From: Acidobacteriota bacterium
GTDB lineage: Bacteria; Acidobacteriota; Terriglobia; Acidiferrales; UBA7541
Assembly: GCA_028876695.1 (NCBI GenBank)
Contig: JAGWRH010000140.1
Location: forward strand, 1-9,136
Direction of reading: 5' to 3'
DNA length: 9,136 bases
The position numbers and the translations under genes were made by a program. Within the stretch, counting starts at the first letter, position 1; every line of letters starts with the position of its first letter. Below, one piece after another: positions 1 to 5,918 of this stretch. Under the pieces are notes generated by a model. The model was not told the DNA's origin and made no database searches. It saw only the letters and a program-made list of their open reading frames with translations.

Positions 1-585
1 GGCATCGATAACGAACGCCTGGAATTTCTGGGCGACCGCGTGCTTGGTCTGGTGGCCAGCGAGCGGCTTTTCGAACAGTTTCCGAACTGGGACGCGGGTA
101 AACTATCGAAGGGGTTGGCACGCCTGGTCAGCGCTACCTCGATTTCCAGCGTCGCGCGCCGCCTTGAGCTTGGGCGGTACCTGCGGCTCGGGCCGGGCGA
201 AGAAAAAACGGGCGGCCGCGAGAAGAAACGGCTGCTCGCGGATGCGTATGAAGCGATTATTGGCGCCGTGTACCTCGACGCCGGCCTGCCCGCCGCGGCC
301 GCGTTTTTGCATCGCACCTTGATCGATTCCGCGCTCGCGGGCGCGGGAACCACGCTGGAGGAACTGGACCACAAATCCGCCCTCCAGGAATGGTTGCAGC
401 AGAGGGGAATGTCGCCGGTAACGTATCGCGTGCGAAAAGAATCCGGCCCCGAGCATGAGAAAGTCTTCGAAGTGGAAGTATGGCACGCGGAACGAAGGCT
501 GGCCGTTTCCGAAGGTTCCAGCAAAAAGCAGGCTGAACAGGCCGCCGCGCGGCTGGCACTGGATCAGCTGGTAGAGAGCGCATAG
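1..585 (+). CDS. rnc: Ribonuclease III, 5' end missing
   Basis: Endonuclease that cuts double-stranded RNA during rRNA maturation and mRNA turnover, acting as a homodimer in the cytoplasm. The frame is open from base 1, so the true start lies outside the window; 194 residues remain of a usual 220-250. Visible residues 4-12 carry the family signature NERLEFLGD, with metal ligands E5, E8 and D12 (E. coli E38, E41, D45). LLADAYEAIIG at 78-88 supplies D81 and E84 (E. coli D114, E117). Residues about 122-192 form the double-stranded RNA-binding domain, with DHKSALQEW, then GPEHEKVFEVEV, then GSSKKQAEQAAARLAL. The residue aligned with E. coli E65 is alanine (A32 in WDAGKLS). The stop touches the lepB start, so the two are probably one transcript. 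The family call is secure. Confidence 0.96.
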   Translation, partial: GIDNERLEFLGDRVLGLVASERLFEQFPNWDAGKLSKGLARLVSATSISSVARRLELGRYLRLGPGEEKTGGREKKRLLADAYEAIIGAVYLDAGLPAAAAFLHRTLIDSALAGAGTTLEELDHKSALQEWLQQRGMSPVTYRVRKESGPEHEKVFEVEVWHAERRLAVSEGSSKKQAEQAAARLALDQLVESA

Positions 586-1404
586 ATGGACGGAATGGAA
601 GCCGGAACGCCGCCGCTCGACCTGCACGCCTATTCCGCGCCATTGCCGGAATCTCGCCGCGCCGTTCCAACCCGAAACGCGCTCGCGGATTTCGTCGAAT
701 CGCTAATCGTCACGATTCTGCTGGCGCTTTTCGCCACCACCTTTGTGGTGCAAGCGTTCAAAATTCCCTCGCAATCGATGGAACCGACGCTTTTGGTCGG
801 CGATCATCTGCTGGTCAATAAATTCATTTTCGAGGGGCGGGGCGCATGGTACGACAAACTGCTGCCGTACCGCGCGATCGAGCGGGGAGATATCATCGTT
901 TTCAAATATCCCTACGACGATCATCCGTACTACGTGAAGCGCGTGATCGGCGTGCCGGGCGACCGGATTCGCATTGTCGATGCGCGCGTGTTTGTGAACG
1001 GGAAGTCCATCGCGGAGCCCTACGCGGTGCACGATCCTCTGGCGGACGACCCCTTCGGTGAGGAATTTCCGCCCGCGCTCGATGCCTTGCCCGCCAACCG
1101 GCTCCGGCCAGAATGGGCGGCGCGAATGATGAGCTACGTCCGCGGCGGCGAGTTGGTGGTCCCGCCTAAGCATTATTTCGTGATGGGCGATAATCGCGAC
1201 GATAGCTGGGATAGCCGTTACTGGGGCTTCGTTGACCGCGACGCAATTGTCGGCCAGCCCATTCTGATTTACTGGTCGGTGCGCGCGACCTCGGACGACT
1301 ACGCTGATCGCAGCCTGGCGGGCTCCGCTCGTGGAATGGGTTCAACTCTGGCCCATTTGACCAGTAGCACTCGCTGGCATCGCATGCTTCGCGAAGTTCA
1401 TTAA
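586..1404 (+). CDS. lepB: Signal peptidase I
   Basis: Membrane-bound serine protease that removes signal peptides from exported proteins on the outer face of the inner membrane. The 272 residues begin with a hydrophilic N-terminus of about 35, followed by one transmembrane segment at about 38-55. Box B is PSQSMEPTL with nucleophile S64. Box D is YYVKRVIGVPGD with general base K118. Box E, GDNRDDSWDSRYWG, spans 201-214. A region of about 45 residues between boxes D and E is rich in Pro and acidic residues and probably loops out. The ATG follows the rnc stop with no gap, and a purine-rich GAGAG lies about 7 bases upstream inside rnc. An alternative ATG three codons in (595) cannot be excluded. 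Having one N-terminal membrane segment rather than two is the common layout outside the enterobacteria. Confidence 0.96.
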   Translation: MDGMEAGTPPLDLHAYSAPLPESRRAVPTRNALADFVESLIVTILLALFATTFVVQAFKIPSQSMEPTLLVGDHLLVNKFIFEGRGAWYDKLLPYRAIERGDIIVFKYPYDDHPYYVKRVIGVPGDRIRIVDARVFVNGKSIAEPYAVHDPLADDPFGEEFPPALDALPANRLRPEWAARMMSYVRGGELVVPPKHYFVMGDNRDDSWDSRYWGFVDRDAIVGQPILIYWSVRATSDDYADRSLAGSARGMGSTLAHLTSSTRWHRMLREVH

Positions 1405-1406
1405 CG

Positions 1407-1427
1407 CGGCGCGCCCTGCGTGCGCCG
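1407..1427 (+). other. GC-rich hairpin after lepB
   Basis: CGGCGC (1407-1412) and GCGCCG (1422-1427) can pair around a 9-base loop, starting two bases after the lepB stop. No run of T follows, so it is not a standard intrinsic terminator. It could protect the 3' end of the rnc-lepB message or simply reflect high GC. Confidence 0.3.
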
Positions 1428-1448
1428 ACAACCTCGCCCGCGTGCAAT

Positions 1449-1472
1449 TTTCCGCATACACCCGCGCGGAAA
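1449..1472. promoter_or_regulatory. Inverted repeat upstream of the AsmA-like gene
   Basis: TTTCCGC (1449-1455) and GCGGAAA (1466-1472) form a perfect 7-bp inverted repeat with a 10-base spacer. It sits just before TAGAAT (1477-1482), which could serve as a -10 element; no good -35 is visible at the expected distance. The geometry suits either a protein operator or an mRNA hairpin. It is the only structured element near the start of the AsmA-like gene. Confidence 0.35.
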
Positions 1473-1515
1473 CCTCTAGAATATCGGCAGCGCGATAGAG
1501 CGCGACCGCCTCAAA

Positions 1516-4152
1516 ATGGCAACCGTTCTCCCCGAGCCGCCGGTCCAGGCGGAGCAGCCTCCGAAGCCGAAGCACTGGCTGCGCCGTGGCACGCTGACGA
1601 TCTTGGCGCTGGCGGCCCTGTTGTGGGCCTCTGACGCCGCGATTTCGATTCTGGTGCAGCATAGCCGGCTGCGTACGAACATCACCGCGCGTCTGGAGGC
1701 CGCTTTCGGCCGCCCGGTGGAAGTCGGCAGCTACGGCTTCACCATCTGGAGCGGACCGGTCCTCGAAGCGCACTCGGTGCGCATCGGGGAAGATCCTCGA
1801 TTCGGCAGCGAGTACTTCATCCGCGCCGATTCCATCTCCGTCGGGTTGCGCTGGTGGAGTTTGTTGCGCGGCCGCCTCGCCCTTGGAACTCTCGCTGTGA
1901 ACGGCGCGAGCTTGAATCTGGTCCGCTCGGCTGATGGCGACTGGAATCTGGCTGAATGGCTGCCTCGCCCGTCGCTCGGCGAATCATCGGTCCGGCCGGC
2001 GAGCGAACTTGTCGTGCCTTCGCCTGAGCTGCAATTCCGTCGAATCGACATCAGCGACAGCCGGATTGATTTCAAACGAGGTTCCGAAAAGCTCGCCTTC
2101 GCGCTCGTTGACGTCAACGGCTCAATGGAAAGCGACGCCCTCGGCCGGTGGCGCATCGATATGACCGCCGCGCCATGGCGCGCCGCGACCCTCACGCAGC
2201 AGCCCGGCATAATCCGCGTGACCGGGCACATCGGCGGCACATCCTCGCGATTGCGTCCCGCCGCTATCGAAATTGCGTGGACGGACGCGTCGATCGCGGA
2301 TTTCTTCCGGCTCGCTAGCGGCGACGATTACGGCTTACGCGGAGACATCGCCGTTTCCCTCAGCGCGCACACCGACCCGGCCGAGCCCGTGAATGGCTGG
2401 CTGCTCAATGGCACTGCCGAACTCCGCGGCCTGCATCGATGGGATATGGCCGCGCGTCCCGATAATCCAGCGGTAGATCTGGTGGTCAGCCAGGCGGTGC
2501 TGGACCCAGGCCTTTCCGAACTGCGCATTCCGAAGGTGCAAATCGAGGAACCGCACTCGAACGCGCGCGCCAGCTTGGCTTTTAACTGGACCGCCGCAGC
2601 GGCCGGCAAGGGCGCTGCTACGAGCGCCGCCTCGGTGGACCTGTTGTCGTCGCAAATCGACTTGGGCGACGTGCTCGCCTGGGTTCGCGGTTTCCGCCCC
2701 GGCATTCCCGACGGGACGTTGCTGCGCGGCATGCTCGACGTCAGAGCGCGTTGGGCCGGCTGGCCCCCCGCCTTGGCGAGCGCATCGGTGAAGGGCGATT
2801 CCGCCGAGGTGATCTCGCCCGCGCTTCACGGCCCCGCGCGAATGGGACCGCTTGATCTCCGGTTCAGTCGCGGCGCGATTTCGCTCCAGCCCGCCACCAT
2901 CACGTGGGCCTCGGCAACGGATCGCGCAGCAGCCTCGTTCCGGATCGAGGCATTCGAGCGCACGCGGAAAGCGTTTTTTCCAACTTGGCACGTCGCGGGA
3001 AGCGCCGAAGATGCGCGCGGCATCGCGGCGCTCGCAGGAGCGCTTGGATTCAGCCTCTCACGCGAATGGAATTTGCAAGGGCCACTATCTTGCGACCTGC
3101 GTTGGCAATCCGCGCGGTTTCCGTGGGACGCGCAGCCCGCCGGGATGATCTCGGTGGGTACAGATGGCATCCCCGGCGGCGCGGCTCTGCGCGCGTCCTT
3201 CCTGAATTTGCCGGTCGAACAGATGCGGGCGCGTGTGGAGCTGAAGCCCGGGCTGGCCCACATCGCGCTGACGTCCGCGAAAGCGTTCGGCGCGAACTGG
3301 ACCGGAACCTTCGACCGCCGAGCGGCCGGAGGCGAATGGCAGTTCGCGCTTTCCGCCGACCGTATCGCCGCCGCCGACCTTGACCGCTGGCTCAATCCGC
3401 GCTGGCGCGAAAGCTTTCTCGGCCGCATGTTGCCGGTTTTCGGCGCGCAGACGTCGCCCGCGGCATCGCCCCAGGACGTTCGCGGCAGCGGGACGCTCAG
3501 AATTGGCGAATTTACGCTCGAGCCGCTGGCGCTGCGCCAGATTACGGGAAATTTGCGCGTCGATGGACGCCATCTCGAGCTCTCGAACGCAAAGGCAAAA
3601 TTTTATGGGGGCCAGCTGAGCGGTCTCCTGCGCGCGGATTTGAATGCAATTCCGATCTATCGCGCCGAAATTGGCGCATCGCGCGTGGACGCCGCGCCGC
3701 TCGTGGCGGCCGTGCCTGCGCTTGCGGGCCTGAGCGCGAAAATGGTTGACGGCCAGATTTCCATCGATGCCAAGGGCGCGTCGCGCGGCGATCTGATTTC
3801 CTCGATCAGCTGCCGCGGCACGGCTACTGCCGATGGCGTCGCGCTTGGCGGGCTCGATCTTGCAAACGCGCTGGACGCATCATCGCAAGCCGCGCAAACG
3901 GGGCGAATTTCGGCCGCGTCGGCGGCATTCACCTGCTCGCGCCGCGCGATTCATTTTCAAAGGCTCTCTCTGGATCTCGATGGCGGCTCGTCCGTGATCG
4001 GCACGGGCTCGATCGGATTCGATCGTGACATGGACCTGCGCTTTTTAGATGTTTCACCGAATTCGAAAACGGCCGGCGCCTCTTTCCGGCTGGCAGGAAA
4101 CATCTCGTCGCCTCAACTCCTCCGCGCGCCTTCCGCGCGGCGCGTCCGCTAG
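1516..4152 (+). CDS. AsmA-family protein, inner-membrane anchored
   Basis: An 878-residue protein with a Pro-rich cytoplasmic N-terminus (1-20), a basic stretch before a single membrane anchor at about 26-47, and a very long periplasmic part. After the anchor, LEAAFGRPVEVGSYGF followed by a WSLLRGRLALGTLAVNG block is the typical AsmA N-terminal pattern. The C-terminal 180 residues carry the family pattern FYGGQLSG near 696-703, GTGSIGFDRDMDLRF, and a closing FRLAGNISSPQL. AsmA-like proteins resemble bridge-like lipid transport proteins and are linked to outer membrane assembly and phospholipid traffic; the exact role of this one is unknown. The ATG at 1516 has no clear Shine-Dalgarno sequence. 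The gene lies 111 bases after lepB and may have its own promoter. The two cysteines near the C-terminus (in SCRGT and FTCSRR) are unremarkable. Confidence 0.85.
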   Translation: MATVLPEPPVQAEQPPKPKHWLRRGTLTILALAALLWASDAAISILVQHSRLRTNITARLEAAFGRPVEVGSYGFTIWSGPVLEAHSVRIGEDPRFGSEYFIRADSISVGLRWWSLLRGRLALGTLAVNGASLNLVRSADGDWNLAEWLPRPSLGESSVRPASELVVPSPELQFRRIDISDSRIDFKRGSEKLAFALVDVNGSMESDALGRWRIDMTAAPWRAATLTQQPGIIRVTGHIGGTSSRLRPAAIEIAWTDASIADFFRLASGDDYGLRGDIAVSLSAHTDPAEPVNGWLLNGTAELRGLHRWDMAARPDNPAVDLVVSQAVLDPGLSELRIPKVQIEEPHSNARASLAFNWTAAAAGKGAATSAASVDLLSSQIDLGDVLAWVRGFRPGIPDGTLLRGMLDVRARWAGWPPALASASVKGDSAEVISPALHGPARMGPLDLRFSRGAISLQPATITWASATDRAAASFRIEAFERTRKAFFPTWHVAGSAEDARGIAALAGALGFSLSREWNLQGPLSCDLRWQSARFPWDAQPAGMISVGTDGIPGGAALRASFLNLPVEQMRARVELKPGLAHIALTSAKAFGANWTGTFDRRAAGGEWQFALSADRIAAADLDRWLNPRWRESFLGRMLPVFGAQTSPAASPQDVRGSGTLRIGEFTLEPLALRQITGNLRVDGRHLELSNAKAKFYGGQLSGLLRADLNAIPIYRAEIGASRVDAAPLVAAVPALAGLSAKMVDGQISIDAKGASRGDLISSISCRGTATADGVALGGLDLANALDASSQAAQTGRISAASAAFTCSRRAIHFQRLSLDLDGGSSVIGTGSIGFDRDMDLRFLDVSPNSKTAGASFRLAGNISSPQLLRAPSARRVR

Positions 4153-4176
4153 ATTCTCGTCGATGCGTTCTCCACG

Positions 4177-4205
4177 TTGAAGTCGCACAGGCCGTGTGCT
4201 AGCGT
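4177..4205 (+). promoter_or_regulatory. Candidate extended -10 promoter with internal dyad
   Basis: TTGAAG (4177-4182) is 17 bases before TAGCGT (4200-4205), which is preceded by TGC, an extended -10 motif. Transcription would begin at about 4211-4213, on or beside the ATG at 4213, giving a leaderless message. Between the boxes, GCACA (4185-4189) and TGTGC (4195-4199) form a perfect 5-bp inverted repeat that could be a repressor site. This rests on sequence pattern only. Confidence 0.35.
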
Positions 4206-4212
4206 CCAAGGA

Positions 4213-5250
4213 ATGAAGGGGAAGTGCGCTTTCCGCGCTCGGCGCGCGCTCGCGCGAGCTTTGCCGGCGTTGGCGATTCAGCTGATAGCAGCCGCTCTGG
4301 TCGCGTCTGCCGCCGGTCGAATTCAGATCCGTCCGCAATACAATCCGGGCGATACGCTGTATTACCAGATCGAGTTGCATACGGACACGACCGGAAAAAC
4401 AACCACGCCCATCCTCAACCCTGAGGGCGGAACGAAATCCACCGAAAATGTGGATTTGCTCGTCCGCCTGGATGTGCTGCCGCGGACGGCGTCGGGCGCG
4501 CTGCAATCGCAGGGGGGCGAGCGACCCGGCGCGGTCCGTATGCGCGTGACCTACGAGCGGGCGCACGCCGATGCGCAATCCGACGCGCCCGAATTCGATC
4601 GGCCCGCCGGCAGCGAGGCGTATTCCAGGCTTGCCGGACATTCGTTCGAATTTGCCCTCGGTCCCGGCGGAGTGATTTCTAATTTGCAGGATCCCGATAA
4701 CATCCTTCCGAAGCTTTCGCAGGCCACAGCTGCGCTTTCCTGGATGAACATGTTCTCGTCCATCGGCGGCTTTTCACCTCGCGGAATTTCGATCGGTCAA
4801 AAGTGGACCGGCGAAGTGCCGCTCGCCGGCGCGCCTTTAGCCGGGCTCGTGTGGCAAACGGACTCCACCTACTTGCGCAACGAGCCGTGCCAGGCGCGCG
4901 CGACCAGAGCGGCCGAGCGCAACGCCGGGTCCGCCGCGGAGCAATGCGCGGTGATTCTCACGCAATCCACGGTCATCCATCGCGGGCCGCGGCACGCGGA
5001 CGAAACGCCGCCCGATTACGTTCGCCACGGCCTGCGCACCGCCGGCGCGCTCACCGGATCGGGCGAACGCCTGGAGGTGGTTTCGCTCTCCTCCGGCCTG
5101 CTGGTTAGCTCCACCGAAACCAGCACGCAGCGGGCCGATTTCGATATCGTCAGCGCGGCGAACGGCGAGAAAATTCATCGCGACGGAGAGGTGCGGACGC
5201 AGATGGTCATCACGCGCGTTGCCGCGCCATCCGGTTCCTCGCATCGGTGA
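4213..5250 (+). CDS. Secreted protein of unknown function
   Basis: I do not recognise the family. From the ATG at 4213 it has 345 residues: a basic n-region (MKGKCAFRARRALAR), a hydrophobic core at about 17-34 and an Ala-Ser-Ala site, so signal peptidase I cleavage near 33-35 is expected. No cysteine follows the cleavage site in a lipobox arrangement, so it is not an obvious lipoprotein. The mature part looks beta-rich, opening with YNPGDTLYYQIELHTDTTGKT and containing GQKWTGEVPL near 195-204. Two cysteines, C226 and C245, flank a charged loop and could form a disulfide. An in-frame TTG at 4177 would add 12 residues without improving the signal peptide, and it may instead be a -35 box. AAGGA lies immediately before the ATG, too close for a normal ribosome binding site, which fits leaderless translation. 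It follows the AsmA-like gene by 60 bases. Confidence 0.7.
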   Translation: MKGKCAFRARRALARALPALAIQLIAAALVASAAGRIQIRPQYNPGDTLYYQIELHTDTTGKTTTPILNPEGGTKSTENVDLLVRLDVLPRTASGALQSQGGERPGAVRMRVTYERAHADAQSDAPEFDRPAGSEAYSRLAGHSFEFALGPGGVISNLQDPDNILPKLSQATAALSWMNMFSSIGGFSPRGISIGQKWTGEVPLAGAPLAGLVWQTDSTYLRNEPCQARATRAAERNAGSAAEQCAVILTQSTVIHRGPRHADETPPDYVRHGLRTAGALTGSGERLEVVSLSSGLLVSSTETSTQRADFDIVSAANGEKIHRDGEVRTQMVITRVAAPSGSSHR

Positions 5251-5288
5251 GAACGTCGCGTCTTGTGTCCGTGCCGGGCGAAAAAAGA

Positions 5289-5326
5289 ATCGCATGTTTA
5301 TGCGTTTCAGTGCATAATTATTCCTG
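5289..5326. promoter_or_regulatory. Tandem ARG-box-like operator
   Basis: There are two 18-bp dyads separated by 2 bases. The core of the first, CGCAT-GTTT-ATGCG (5291-5304), is a perfect 5-4-5 inverted repeat. The core of the second, TGCAT-AATT-ATTCC (5311-5324), matches the E. coli ArgR core TGAATWWWWATTCA at 12 of 14 positions; the first matches at 9 of 14. Centres are 20 bp apart, as expected for paired ArgR sites with 2-3 bp between boxes. The pair ends 9 bases before the start of an N-acetylglutamate synthase-like gene and covers its likely -10 (CATAAT, 5313-5318). The match and spacing are seen in the sequence; binding by ArgR is inferred. Confidence 0.55.
5313..5318 (+). promoter_or_regulatory. 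Candidate -10 of the argA-like gene
   Basis: CATAAT matches the -10 consensus at five of six bases. The -35 region (around 5289-5295) is poor. Transcription would start near 5325, leaving about 10 bases of leader before the ATG at 5336. No Shine-Dalgarno sequence is present there, so translation would be nearly leaderless. Confidence 0.35.
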
Positions 5327-5335
5327 CCCTACACG

Positions 5336-5857
5336 ATGATTCGCGCACGCACCGCCGTCTTGCCGGACGTGGAACGCATCCACGCGATTATCCAGCCCTA
5401 CGCCGACGTGGGCACGCTGCTGCCGCGACCCAGTGCCGAACTCTGCGAAAACATCCGCGATTTCGTCGTCGCGGAAGAGGATGGCAGCGTGATCGGCTGC
5501 GGCGCGCTGCATCTCTATGGAACGCACCTGGCGGAAATCCGGTCCGTCGCCGTTGCGCCGGAGGCCAAAGGCCGCGGCGCCGGCCGCGCGTTGGTCGAAG
5601 CCCTGATGCACGAGGCCAATCGCCAGAGCGTGACGTGCGTTTGCCTCTTCACCCGCACGCCGAGATTTTTCGCCCATCTCGGATTCGAAGTCGCGCGCCG
5701 CCAGCAACTGCCGGACAAGATCTACAAGGATTGCGTCTGCTGTCCGAAGCTCACGAGCTGCGATGAAATCGCCATGGTCAAGGGCCAGATCCCCGCCAAC
5801 GTCGATGGCCTGCGCGATCCGCGAATCGTCATCCCTCTGGTGCAACTCAAGCCTTGA
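5336..5857 (+). CDS. argA: Short N-acetylglutamate synthase-like GNAT acetyltransferase
   Basis: Probably transfers acetyl from acetyl-CoA to the amino group of glutamate, the first step of arginine synthesis, in the cytoplasm. The 173 residues form one GNAT domain: MIRARTAVLPDVERIHAII at the start, CGALHLYGTHLAEIRSVAV at about 55-73, and the acetyl-CoA loop KGRGAG at 78-83 (normally Q/R-x-x-G-x-G/A). The motif FFAHLGFE follows at 111-118. The tail PDKIYKDCVCCPKLTSCDEIAM (126-147) is, from memory, typical of stand-alone short ArgA proteins; it holds C133, C135, C136 and C142. No amino-acid-kinase domain is present, unlike E. coli ArgA. Just upstream lies an ARG-box-like tandem operator, independent support for an arginine role. 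The last 22 residues are outside the core fold. The ATG at 5336 is the natural GNAT start. The alternative is a GNAT with another amine substrate. Confidence 0.68.
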   Translation: MIRARTAVLPDVERIHAIIQPYADVGTLLPRPSAELCENIRDFVVAEEDGSVIGCGALHLYGTHLAEIRSVAVAPEAKGRGAGRALVEALMHEANRQSVTCVCLFTRTPRFFAHLGFEVARRQQLPDKIYKDCVCCPKLTSCDEIAMVKGQIPANVDGLRDPRIVIPLVQLKP

Positions 5858-5866
5858 TCGTCGGCG

Positions 5867-5909
5867 TATAATGGTAGTTTTAGGCGCTGCCCATCGGGCG
5901 GACTGAGGA
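5867..5909 (+). promoter_or_regulatory. uvrB -10 element and ribosome binding site
   Basis: A perfect -10 hexamer, TATAAT, lies at 5867-5872; no convincing -35 is seen at 16-18 bases. Transcription would start near 5879, giving a leader of about 40 bases. GAGGA at 5905-5909 is 9 bases before the ATG at 5919 and fixes that start. The leader can form a small hairpin, GCCC (5889-5892) with GGGC (5896-5899). I see no CTGT-N8-ACAG or GAAC-N4-GTTC SOS operator here. Confidence 0.5.
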
Positions 5910-5918
5910 CGCTTCACT

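Noticed and set aside
1407..1427. Intrinsic terminator after lepB
   Set aside because: The stem is real but no T tract follows; kept only as a hairpin.
2335..3573. Several 130-220 codon minus-strand frames opposite the AsmA-like gene
   Set aside because: Low-complexity Arg/Ala/Gly/Pro products with no domains; shadows of the plus-strand gene.
4128..4148. GC-rich self-complementary stretch at the end of the AsmA-like gene
   Set aside because: It lies in coding sequence, has no T run, and short GCGC pairings are common in this base composition.
5840..5918. SOS (LexA) operator before uvrB
   Set aside because: Neither the CTGT-N8-ACAG nor the GAAC-N4-GTTC type is present; a lineage-specific LexA site could not be recognised by eye.
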